DNA of 5,584 nucleotides from Alphaproteobacteria bacterium (GTDB lineage Bacteria; Pseudomonadota; Alphaproteobacteria; BOG-932; Roseiterribacteraceae), in assembly GCA_903970575.1 (NCBI GenBank), contig CAJCJC010000392.1, positions 1 through 5,584 on the forward strand, in the 5' to 3' direction. This document shows positions 1 to 5,584 of this stretch, piece after piece (the stretch's first letter is position 1; the number at the start of each line of letters is the position of its first letter). The position numbers were made by a program, and so were the translations under genes. Below the pieces are notes generated by a model. It made no database searches, was not told the origin of the DNA, and saw nothing but the letters and a program-made list of their open reading frames with translations.

Positions 1-1
1 C

Positions 2-277
2 GCGGAGATCGGGTTGATCAACGACATCGCGCCCGCCGGCGAACTTGACCGAAGGGTCGACGCCTTGGTGGCGAAGCTCGCCGCCGGCTCGCCCTCGGCG
101 ATCCGCCGGGGCAAGCAGGCGATTTTCGCGATGGAAGTCATGGCCTTCAACGAGGCGATCGCCTTCGCCGAGGCGCAGATCGCGCTCGCGTCGCGCGCCC
201 CCGACGCCGAGGAAGGGCTGAAGGCGTTCAACGAAAAGCGCAAGCCGCGCTGGGCCGTCGCCGCGGAAGAGGAATGA
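2..277 (+). CDS. Enoyl-CoA hydratase/isomerase (crotonase) family protein, C-terminal part
   Basis: Only the last 91 codons are present. The frame is open from base 2, so the true start lies to the left of the window, and the TTG at 14 is just an internal Leu codon. The visible protein begins AEIGLINDIAP, matching the crotonase 'GLVN-x-VVP' segment after the active-site region. A stretch like the family's 'LAxxSPxAxRxGK' helix follows (LAAGSPSAIRRGKQAI), then the C-terminal helices and a closing EGLKAFNEKRKPRW, the typical crotonase ending. The oxyanion-hole and catalytic Glu regions are off-window, so hydratase, isomerase and hydrolase cannot be told apart. Family members usually act on CoA thioesters in the cytoplasm. 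The stop codon overlaps the next gene's ATG (ATGA), implying translational coupling with the AtuA-family gene. A role such as AtuE/LiuC-like unsaturated acyl-CoA hydration is plausible from that neighbour but is inference. Confidence 0.9.
   Translation, partial: AEIGLINDIAPAGELDRRVDALVAKLAAGSPSAIRRGKQAIFAMEVMAFNEAIAFAEAQIALASRAPDAEEGLKAFNEKRKPRWAVAAEEE
268..273 (+). promoter_or_regulatory. Ribosome binding site of the AtuA-family gene, start-deciding
   Basis: AGAGGA lies inside the last codons of the hydratase gene. It directly abuts the ATG at 274 (no spacer) but sits 6 bases before an in-frame GTG at 280. On spacing alone the GTG is the better start; a GGAAG at 265-269 would serve the ATG with a 4-base spacer. 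The two choices differ by two residues only. Confidence 0.45.
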
Positions 278-2070
278 CCGTGCAAGATCGCATCGTTCGC
301 ATCGGCGGCGCGTCCGGCGCCTGGGGCGACAGCCCCCGCGCCATCCCGCAACTGCTCGGCGGCCCCGTCGATTATCTGATGATGGATTACCTGGCGGAGG
401 TCAGCATGTCCTTGCTGGCCCGGGCGCGGATGAAGGCCCCCGAGGCTGGGTTCCCGCCGGATTTCGTCGCCTATCTGAAGGACTCGCTCGCGGAAATCGC
501 CAGGCGGGGGATCAAGGTCGTCTCCAATGCTGGCGGCGTCAATCCACAGGGCTGCAAGGCCGCGCTGTTGGCGGTCATCGCCGAACTCGGCCTCGATCTT
601 AAGGTCGCGACCGTGGAGGGGGATGACGTCTTGCCCCTCATCGACGCCCTGCGCGCCGAAGGAATCCGCGAGGCCGCGTCGGGCGCCAAACTGCCGCCGC
701 GCCTGCTCACCGCCAACGCCTATCTGGGCGCTTTGCCGATCAAGGCCGCGCTGGATAAAGGCGCGGATATCGTCATCACCGGGCGCTGCGCCGACAGCGC
801 GCTGGCGCTCGGCATTCTGATGCACGAGTTCGCTTGGTCGGCGGACGATTATGACAGGCTCGCCGCCGGCAGCCTTGTTGGCCATCTTCTGGAATGCGGC
901 GCCCAGGGCGTCGGCGGCCTGCATACCGATTGGGAGAAGGTTCCCAACTGGGAGACTATCGGCTACCCGCTCGCCGAGTGCCGCGCGGATGGGACATTCG
1001 TGCTGACCAAGCCCGCTGGAACCGGCGGCCTTGTCATTCCCGGCTCGGTCGCCGAGCAGGCGCTTTATGAGATCGGCGATCCGGCTTCTTATATCCTGCC
1101 GGATGTGATCGCCGATTTTTCGGAGGTGAGTCTGACGCAGGATGGCCCCGACCGGGTCGCTGTCTCCGGCGCGCGCGGCCGCCCGCCGACTACGCAATAC
1201 AAGGTGTCGGCGACCTACCAGGACGGGTACCGCGCCATGGCGACGGTCTCTATCGTGGGACTGGACGCGGCGCGCAAGGCCGAACGAACGGGGGAGGCGC
1301 TGATCGCCCGGGCCAGGCTTGCTTTTAAGGAGCGCGGCCTGCCCGATTTCACCGCGACGCATATCGAGGCGCTGGGGGCCGAGGCGTCGTACGGCGCGGG
1401 ATCGCGCGCGCGCGCCTCAAGGGAGGTGTTGCTGCGTCTCGTGGTTGTCCACAAAGATGCCAAATGCCTCGATTTATTCGCGCGGGAACTTGGCTCGGTC
1501 GGCATTTCCTTCGCGCCCGGCACCACCGGCATCTATACAGGTCGCCCTAAGCCGGCGCCGCAAATCCGCCTGTTTACCCTGTTCGTCGACAAGACCCGGA
1601 TGCGTGCGCCGACCGTCTCGCTGGGTGATGAGACTTTCCCCGTCGATATCCCAACCGGTTTCCCGCCGGAAGCGCCGAGCGCGACCTTGACCGAGAGTGA
1701 CGAAAACCCCGCCATCGGCGAACTGGTCGAGGTTCCATTGATGCGGCTCGCACTGGCGCGCTCCGGCGACAAGGGCGATTCGGCCAATATCGCGATCATC
1801 GCGCGCGATCCCGCCTTCGTGCCCGTTTTGAGGCGCGAGGTTACGCCAGAGCGGATCGCTTATCATTTTCGCCATCTGGTCGCGGGCCCGGTTCAGCGCT
1901 TCGCGGCGCCGGGGCTGCATGCGTTCAATTTCCTGATCCAGAACGCGCTGGGCGGCGGCGGCATGGCCTCCCTGCGGATCGATCCTCAAGGCAAGGCCTA
2001 CGGGCAGATGGCGCTCGAAATGATGGTGTCCGTTCCGGCAGCGCTATTGCGCCAAATCGAGGGGGGTTGA
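274..2070 (+). CDS. Acyclic terpene utilization AtuA family protein (DUF1446 plus AtuA-like C-terminal domain)
   Basis: This is a complete 598-residue protein. Residues about 7-455 form the DUF1446/AtuA domain: a glycine-rich start (RIGGASGAWGDSPRA, 9-23), the conserved YLMMDYLAEVSMS (34-46), VVSNAGGVNP (82-91) and ITGRCADSALALG (168-180). After a Pro-rich linker (about 456-485) comes the AtuA-like C-terminal domain (about 487-592), marked by ARSGDKGDSANI (495-506) and HFRHLVAGPVQRF (531-543). No signal peptide or membrane segment is evident, so it is probably cytoplasmic. The family is named for the Pseudomonas citronellol/geraniol (atu) cluster, but I know of no firmly assigned reaction. 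The ATGA overlap with the upstream enoyl-CoA hydratase supports shared work on an acyl-CoA intermediate. No biotin-dependent carboxylase subunit, the usual atu partner, is visible; it could lie to the left. The ATG at 274 is given as start, but the GTG at 280 has better Shine-Dalgarno spacing. Family assignment is confident; substrate unknown. Confidence 0.92.
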   Translation: MTVQDRIVRIGGASGAWGDSPRAIPQLLGGPVDYLMMDYLAEVSMSLLARARMKAPEAGFPPDFVAYLKDSLAEIARRGIKVVSNAGGVNPQGCKAALLAVIAELGLDLKVATVEGDDVLPLIDALRAEGIREAASGAKLPPRLLTANAYLGALPIKAALDKGADIVITGRCADSALALGILMHEFAWSADDYDRLAAGSLVGHLLECGAQGVGGLHTDWEKVPNWETIGYPLAECRADGTFVLTKPAGTGGLVIPGSVAEQALYEIGDPASYILPDVIADFSEVSLTQDGPDRVAVSGARGRPPTTQYKVSATYQDGYRAMATVSIVGLDAARKAERTGEALIARARLAFKERGLPDFTATHIEALGAEASYGAGSRARASREVLLRLVVVHKDAKCLDLFARELGSVGISFAPGTTGIYTGRPKPAPQIRLFTLFVDKTRMRAPTVSLGDETFPVDIPTGFPPEAPSATLTESDENPAIGELVEVPLMRLALARSGDKGDSANIAIIARDPAFVPVLRREVTPERIAYHFRHLVAGPVQRFAAPGLHAFNFLIQNALGGGGMASLRIDPQGKAYGQMALEMMVSVPAALLRQIEGG

Positions 2071-2074
2071 TCGC

Positions 2075-2821
2075 TCAGGCTTCTTGTGTGGACGGCGATT
2101 CCAGAAGCTTGCAGATATTCGTCATCAGCTCGGCGGATTTTTCAATTTTGGATTCGACCCGCGAGGTCGGACCCGCGACGGTGATGATGTAAACCTGGGA
2201 CGTCCAAACGAAACGCGCGGACAGGGTCGTGACCCCCTCCTGGCTCTCTTCCCGGTTCAGAAACCACCCCCGTTTATTCCCGGCCGCGATCTCGGCGCGG
2301 AGGACGGATTTCGACGTGATGGTTCGTGGCGTCAGCGCCGCTAGGTTGGCCGATTTCAAAAATGCCGCGAATGCGGCCTCGCCGAGGCTGCCGAGCAGAG
2401 CCTTGCCCGCGGACGTGGCGTGCAGGCTTCTGACATTCTCGCCCACGGTCGCGAGAAAGCGCAGCGGATGGGACGGCTCGAAAGAGAGCAGATACGTCGC
2501 CTGAAGGCCGCTGACCTTGGAGAGCAGCACCGATTCGTCCACCTTGTCGCGCAGCGCCCGCAGGAGAACGTCCGTCCGCAAGACCACGGGATCGTAATCC
2601 GAGATCGTCTTGGCGATGTCGTAGATTCTGAGGGTCGGATAATAGCCGCCGCGCGGGCTGATCTCATAAAGATAGCCGCGCTCTTGAAGCGCCTGGAGGA
2701 CGTCGTGGCAACTCGACGCCGGAATATCGAGCAGGCGTGCAATCTCCGACGCCGAAAGCGGGCGTTTCTGATCCGCGAAGATTTCCAGAAAATCGAGAGT
2801 TCTGCCGACGATCTTTGACAT
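2075..2821 (-). CDS. IclR family transcriptional regulator
   Basis: This is a 248-residue protein of normal IclR length. The winged helix-turn-helix occupies residues about 3-62, with LSASEIARLLDIPASSCHDV (22-41) as the helix-turn-helix and the wing after it. The effector-binding domain follows (about 75-240) and carries the IclR hallmark SLHATSAGKALLG (132-144) and a late VAGPTSRVESK segment (215-225). An in-frame TAA at 2827-2825 lies two codons upstream, so the ATG at 2821 is the earliest ATG; its Shine-Dalgarno is weak. IclR proteins bind DNA as dimers or tetramers and sense small, often aromatic or acyl-derived, metabolites. I do not see the N-terminal signature typical of PcaR/PcaU/Acinetobacter PobR, so I leave the target open. 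It may control the convergent hydratase-AtuA module, the pob/pca genes, or itself. It follows the AraC-type gene by 59 bp on the same strand and may be co-transcribed with it. Confidence 0.93.
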   Translation of the reverse strand: MSKIVGRTLDFLEIFADQKRPLSASEIARLLDIPASSCHDVLQALQERGYLYEISPRGGYYPTLRIYDIAKTISDYDPVVLRTDVLLRALRDKVDESVLLSKVSGLQATYLLSFEPSHPLRFLATVGENVRSLHATSAGKALLGSLGEAAFAAFLKSANLAALTPRTITSKSVLRAEIAAGNKRGWFLNREESQEGVTTLSARFVWTSQVYIITVAGPTSRVESKIEKSAELMTNICKLLESPSTQEA

Positions 2822-2843
2822 TTCTTACAGTATTAAGGTCGCT

Positions 2844-2859
2844 GTGAGCCAGCATTCAC
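2844..2859. promoter_or_regulatory. Short inverted repeat upstream of the IclR gene, possible operator
   Basis: The 59-bp gap between the two regulator genes contains GTGA-N8-TCAC (arms at 2844-2847 and 2856-2859), 22 bp before the IclR start codon. Just beyond it CACGA occurs twice, at 2857-2861 and 2864-2868. IclR regulators often bind short palindromes near their own promoters. Four-base arms can arise by chance, so this is only a candidate. I found no convincing -35/-10 pair for a separate IclR promoter here. Confidence 0.2.
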
Positions 2860-2880
2860 GATACACGAAACTAATTTCTG

Positions 2881-3834
2881 TTAAACCGTCGCGCGCGCTT
2901 CCGTCGCGCCGGAATTATGCGCCCGGAATGCGCGCGGCGACAATCCGGTGTGCTGACGAAACACCCGTGAGAAATAGGCCGGATCGTCGAATCCCAAAAA
3001 ATACGCCGCTTCGTTGACGGTCATGTTGGAGTAGAGCAGAAGCCTTTTCGCCTCCAGCATCACCCGCCGCCGCAGGATTTGGTGCGGGCTAAGCCGCGCG
3101 GCCGCATGGCAGGCCGCTCTCAGCCGGGTGACGCTGACGCCGAGCCCGGCCGCGTAATCCTCGATCTTATGGGATGCGCGAAAGCGTTCCTCGACCGCTT
3201 CGCGAAACCGCGCGACAAGTTCGCCCTGTTTGCCGCGCCGCAGCGGGTCGGCTGTATTTTCCGTGTGGCTCATACGCAGGATCATGACCAGGAGGGTCAG
3301 CAGATGCGCCTCGACCGCGATGCCATGCGCCGGCGCCGTCCACGCCAACTCGCGGCCCAGCGATTGCAGGCAGTCCGCGATCCGCGCCGCGTCATCGCTG
3401 AAACGCCTTGGCGAGAGGCGGTCGGGACCAAGGAACAAGTCGCCGAACTGCCTTTCCCGGCCGAGCAACTCGGCGAGATAGGCGTCAGACAAGGTGAGCA
3501 CGCGTCCCGCCGTTCCGGGAGACCAGGCGAAGGCATGGATCGTCCGGGCCGGTACGATCAGGATGGCCGGCGCCTCGAAGGTGAACGCGCCGCAATCCGT
3601 GCGCATTTCGCCGGCCCCTGACGACAGGAAGAAAATATGGCTGAGATTGGCGTGGGCGTGGGGCCGGATATTCCAATCGGCCGGGCGACTGCGATCGTCC
3701 AAAGCCTCCAGATGCAGGAAATGATGTCCCACTTCCCGAGGCGGCTCCCCATACAGAAAAAAACTCGGAACGCCCGCCGCCGAGCCGCCCCGGCGTTCCT
3801 CCAAAAAGTCCAAGTTTATCTCCGCCGCGTCCAT
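2881..3834 (-). CDS. pobR: AraC/XylS family transcriptional regulator, PobR-like activator of pobA
   Basis: This is a 317-residue protein with an N-terminal cupin-like sensor domain and a C-terminal AraC DNA-binding domain. The sensor half has VPSFFLYGEPP (22-32), DWNIRPHAHANLSHIFFL (53-70) and ILIVPARTIHAFAWSPGTAG (91-110), the layout of AraC-type PobR proteins that respond to 4-hydroxybenzoate. The DNA-binding half spans about 208-306, with a first helix-turn-helix around 225-245 (KIEDYAAGLGVSVTRLRAA) and a second around 272-297, including AAYFLGFDDPAYFSRVFRQH and the terminal GLSPRAFR signature. The ATG at 3834 is the only usable start before an upstream in-frame stop; its ribosome site is poor (CAGG about 8 bases before). 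The gene is divergent from pobA across 79 bp, the classical pobR-pobA arrangement, which supports a role as its activator. The ligand is inferred from family and position. This is unrelated to Acinetobacter PobR, which is IclR-type. Confidence 0.88.
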   Translation of the reverse strand: MDAAEINLDFLEERRGGSAAGVPSFFLYGEPPREVGHHFLHLEALDDRSRPADWNIRPHAHANLSHIFFLSSGAGEMRTDCGAFTFEAPAILIVPARTIHAFAWSPGTAGRVLTLSDAYLAELLGRERQFGDLFLGPDRLSPRRFSDDAARIADCLQSLGRELAWTAPAHGIAVEAHLLTLLVMILRMSHTENTADPLRRGKQGELVARFREAVEERFRASHKIEDYAAGLGVSVTRLRAACHAAARLSPHQILRRRVMLEAKRLLLYSNMTVNEAAYFLGFDDPAYFSRVFRQHTGLSPRAFRAHNSGATEARATV

Positions 3835-3913
3835 TGCGCGAACCTGGGTCGCGGGAGGATTTTTGGCAAGAAAATAACGCTTTTCCTATCGGTGGGAATA
3901 AGGGGAACTCGCT
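3835..3913. promoter_or_regulatory. Divergent pobR-pobA control region
   Basis: These 79 bp separate the two start codons and are visibly AT-richer in the middle (3860-3885) than the surrounding genes. On the + strand TTGGCA (3863-3868), an 18-bp spacer and TATCGG (3887-3892) make a weak candidate promoter for pobA, as expected if an activator is needed. On the - strand TTCCCA (3898-3893), a 16-bp spacer and TATTTT (3876-3871) make a somewhat better candidate for pobR. The two would overlap face to face, so polymerase or PobR binding at one could affect the other. Two TTTT-starting blocks 20 bp apart (3861 and 3881) are possible half-sites for an AraC-type activator, but the similarity is thin. 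The promoter hexamers are read by eye and not verified. Confidence 0.5.
3901..3906 (+). promoter_or_regulatory. Ribosome binding site of pobA, supports the TTG start
   Basis: AGGGGA sits 7 bases before the TTG at 3914. The protein from that TTG (MRTKIVIVGAGPAG) lines up with the N-terminus of Pseudomonas PobA, and the first in-frame ATG comes only at codon 15, inside the FAD-binding fold. The TTG is therefore the right start. Confidence 0.75.
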
Positions 3914-5092
3914 TTGCGAACAAAGATCGTCATCGTGGGCGCCGGGCCGGCCGGGATGCTCCTGTCGCAAATTCTCCAAATATCGGGGATCGACTGCCTG
4001 GTGCTGGAGCGCAAGTCGCGCGCTTATGTTGAAAGCCGCGTCCGCGCCGGCGTGCTGGAGCAGGTCACGGTCGACCTCTTGGAGCGCGTCGGCGTCGCCG
4101 ATCGCATGCGCCGCGAGGGCCTGCCGCATGATGGGTTCAATCTGGCGGTCGATGGCGAACTCTTCCGGATTGACATGACCGGCCTCACCCAGGGTTCCAA
4201 GGTGATGGTCTACGGCCAGACCGAGGTGACCCGCGACCTGATCGAGGCGGCGCTCGCCCGCGGCACGCAGGTCGTTTTCGAGGCGGAGGACGTAACCCCC
4301 CACGATATCGAGGGCGCACAGCCTTTCGTGACCTATCGCGTGGCGGGCGGCGAAACCATCCGGGTCGATTGCGACTTCATCGCCGGCTGCGACGGTTTCC
4401 ACGGCGTGTGCCGAAACGCCATTCCGGAGGAAATCCGCCGAACGTTCGAACGGGTCTATCCGTTCGGTTGGCTCGGCATCCTGTCGGAGGTGCCACCCTG
4501 TAATCACGAGCTGATCTATTCCAATCATGAGCGCGGTTTCGCGCTCGCCAGCATGCGCTCCAGAACCCGCAGCCGCTATTACATCCAGTGTCCGATTGAC
4601 GAGAATCTCGATGATTGGCCGGACGAGCGCATATGGGATGAACTGGCGATCCGGCTTGGCGACGAAGCCGCGGCGCATATCGTGCGTGGCCCTTCCTTCG
4701 AGAAAAGCATCGCGCCGTTGCGCAGCTTCGTCTCCGAGCCCATGCGTCATGGCCGTCTGTTCCTCGCTGGAGACGCCGCGCATATCGTGCCGCCCACCGG
4801 CGCGAAGGGCTTGAATCTGGCGGCGTCGGATGTCCATTTTCTGGCTGAGGCGATGATCGCGTTCTACAAGGACGGCGCGGAGGATTTGCTGAACGATTAT
4901 TCGCGCAAGGCGCTGGCGCGGGTCTGGAAGGCCGAGCGTTTTTCCTGGTGGTTCACCGGCATCACCCACAGGTTCCCCGACCGCAACGCCTTCGATCGAA
5001 AAATGCAGGTTGCGGAATTGGATTATATCCGGCATTCGCACGCGGCCCAGATCACCGTCGCCGAGAACTATGTTGGCTTACCGTTGGAGTAG
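3914..5092 (+). CDS. pobA: 4-hydroxybenzoate 3-monooxygenase (p-hydroxybenzoate hydroxylase)
   Basis: This is a 392-residue flavoprotein monooxygenase, about the length of the Pseudomonas enzyme, which hydroxylates 4-hydroxybenzoate to protocatechuate using FAD, O2 and NAD(P)H in the cytoplasm. Visible motifs are the FAD GxGxxG (GAGPAG, 9-14), ERK at 32-34, RVRAGVLEQ (42-50), CDGFHG (159-164), the GD motif in LAGDAAHIVPPTGAKGLNLA (284-303) and ENYVGLP near the end. By alignment from memory with Pseudomonas PobA (one-residue insertion near 145), the substrate-site residues are all present: Y202, S213, R215, Y223, P294 and Y386, plus H72, N301 and the loop residue R221. H163 and R270, implicated in NADPH binding, are kept. 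The coenzyme helix 33-42 differs from the Pseudomonas NADPH form (see findings). Translation starts at TTG. The gene is divergent from the PobR-like activator and followed after 99 bp by the PcaF-like thiolase gene on the same strand. It is intact, and its identity is very secure. Confidence 0.97.
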   Translation: MRTKIVIVGAGPAGMLLSQILQISGIDCLVLERKSRAYVESRVRAGVLEQVTVDLLERVGVADRMRREGLPHDGFNLAVDGELFRIDMTGLTQGSKVMVYGQTEVTRDLIEAALARGTQVVFEAEDVTPHDIEGAQPFVTYRVAGGETIRVDCDFIAGCDGFHGVCRNAIPEEIRRTFERVYPFGWLGILSEVPPCNHELIYSNHERGFALASMRSRTRSRYYIQCPIDENLDDWPDERIWDELAIRLGDEAAAHIVRGPSFEKSIAPLRSFVSEPMRHGRLFLAGDAAHIVPPTGAKGLNLAASDVHFLAEAMIAFYKDGAEDLLNDYSRKALARVWKAERFSWWFTGITHRFPDRNAFDRKMQVAELDYIRHSHAAQITVAENYVGLPLE

Positions 5093-5179
5093 GAATTTGC
5101 GCAGAGAACACGGTTCGCGCGCGGCCCAGGCGCTGGTGTGGCTTCAGTTCGGCGGGGCGCCGTTCGGGCCATTCAGCAT

Positions 5180-5185
5180 GGGAAG
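5180..5185 (+). promoter_or_regulatory. Ribosome binding site of the PcaF-like thiolase gene
   Basis: GGGAAG lies 6 bases before the ATG at 5192, a normal spacing, and supports that start. The frame is open further upstream to the pobA stop, but the conserved thiolase N-terminus begins right after this ATG. Confidence 0.5.
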
Positions 5186-5191
5186 CGTTGC

Positions 5192-5584
5192 ATGAGCGAG
5201 GCTTATATCTGCGACGCCATCCGCACCCCGATCGGGCGCTTCGGCGGCGCGTTGGCCCATGTTCGGGCCGACGATCTGGCCGCGATTCCCATCAAGGCGC
5301 TGATGGCGCGCAACCTTGCCGTGGATTGGGGGCGGGTGGATGAAGTGATCCTCGGCTGCGCCAACCAGGCGGGGGAGGATAATCGCAATGTCGCCAGAAT
5401 GGCGGCCCTGCTGTCCGGTCTGCGCGAACATGTGCCCGGCGCGACCATCAATCGACTCTGCGCCTCGGGGCTCGACGCCGTGGGAACGGCCGCGCGGTCC
5501 ATCCGGGCCGGCGAGCTCGACTTCGTGATCGCCGGCGGGGTCGAATCGATGACGCGCGCGCCGCTGGTCATGGGCAAGGCCGAA
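5192..5584 (+). CDS. pcaF: 3-oxoadipyl-CoA thiolase (PcaF-like acetyl-CoA acyltransferase), N-terminal part
   Basis: The first 131 codons are present; the usual length is about 400, so roughly two thirds lies to the right of the window. The N-terminus has AYICDAIRTPIGRFGGALA (4-22), the signature start of 3-oxoadipyl-CoA thiolases of the PcaF/PaaJ type. Further on are VILGCANQAGEDNRNVARMA (52-71), NRLCASGLDAV (87-97) with the acyl-accepting nucleophile Cys90, and IAGGVESMTRAP (113-124). The enzyme cleaves 3-oxoadipyl-CoA with CoA to succinyl-CoA and acetyl-CoA, the last step of the beta-ketoadipate pathway. Downstream of pobA on the same strand, that role fits protocatechuate breakdown, so PcaF is preferred over PaaJ. 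The catalytic His and second Cys are off-window, and a more general acetyl-CoA acetyltransferase cannot be fully excluded. Confidence 0.88.
   Translation, partial: MSEAYICDAIRTPIGRFGGALAHVRADDLAAIPIKALMARNLAVDWGRVDEVILGCANQAGEDNRNVARMAALLSGLREHVPGATINRLCASGLDAVGTAARSIRAGELDFVIAGGVESMTRAPLVMGKAE

Noticed and set aside
14..277. TTG at 14 as the true start of the crotonase-family gene
   Set aside because: The frame is open upstream to the window edge, and the protein from TTG 14 would lack the whole crotonase catalytic core. It is the tail of a longer gene.
1401..1416. Alternating CG run (gcgcgcgcgcgcc) as a Z-DNA or repeat element
   Set aside because: It encodes the in-frame SRARAS of the AtuA-family protein and fits GC-biased codon use for Arg-Ala repeats.
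1474..1989. A 171-codon open frame on the - strand within the AtuA-family gene
   Set aside because: It is antisense to the conserved C-terminal AtuA-like domain, has no recognisable motif and no sensible promoter or ribosome site context.
3079..3621. A 180-codon open frame on the + strand opposite the AraC-type gene
   Set aside because: It mirrors the AraC-type coding sequence, which carries clear family motifs; its Arg/Gly-rich translation is typical of a shadow frame.
3485..5041. A 518-codon open frame on the - strand opposite pobA and part of the AraC-type gene
   Set aside because: It lies antisense to pobA, whose conserved motifs run along its whole length. The translation shows no recognisable domain, and long antisense frames are common in GC-rich coding DNA.
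5150..5162. CGGCG-GGG-CGCCG hairpin in the pobA-pcaF gap as a terminator
   Set aside because: The stem is 5 bp with a 3-base loop and no T-run follows. Such short GC hairpins are expected by chance here, and the flanking genes are probably co-transcribed.

Overview
The window is GC-rich chromosomal DNA. Its codon use favours G/C at third positions, the genes are tightly packed, and it has no mobile element, rRNA, tRNA or CRISPR. The proteins and the pobR/pobA arrangement (an AraC-type PobR divergent from pobA) suggest an alphaproteobacterium, possibly Hyphomicrobiales. That placement rests on protein style and gene order only.

Layout, left to right. (1) Positions 2-277 (+) hold the C-terminal end of a crotonase-family enoyl-CoA hydratase/isomerase that begins outside the window. 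(2) Positions 274-2070 (+) hold a full-length AtuA-family protein (DUF1446 plus the AtuA-like C-terminal domain), coupled to the hydratase by an ATGA overlap. (3) Positions 2075-2821 (-) hold an IclR-family regulator, convergent with the AtuA gene and only 4 bp from it. (4) Positions 2881-3834 (-) hold a PobR-like AraC/XylS regulator, 59 bp upstream of the IclR gene on the same strand. (5) Positions 3835-3913 are a 79-bp divergent control region. (6) Positions 3914-5092 (+) hold pobA, 4-hydroxybenzoate 3-monooxygenase, starting at TTG. (7) Positions 5192-5584 (+) hold the first 131 codons of a PcaF-like 3-oxoadipyl-CoA thiolase, which runs off the right edge.

Function. The right half is part of 4-hydroxybenzoate catabolism. 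PobA makes protocatechuate, and PcaF performs the last thiolytic step of the beta-ketoadipate pathway (to succinyl-CoA and acetyl-CoA). The AraC-type regulator very probably activates pobA in response to 4-hydroxybenzoate. The left half is an acyl-CoA module (hydratase plus AtuA-like protein) of the kind found in acyclic terpenoid or branched acyl-CoA catabolism; its substrate cannot be read from this window. The IclR regulator sits between the two modules and could serve either.

I do not see a clearly new biological system. The points most worth a second look are the AtuA-family protein of unknown reaction beside an aromatic pathway, the PobA coenzyme-specificity helix that differs from the Pseudomonas NADPH enzyme, the pobA-pcaF adjacency, and the AraC-IclR regulator pair.
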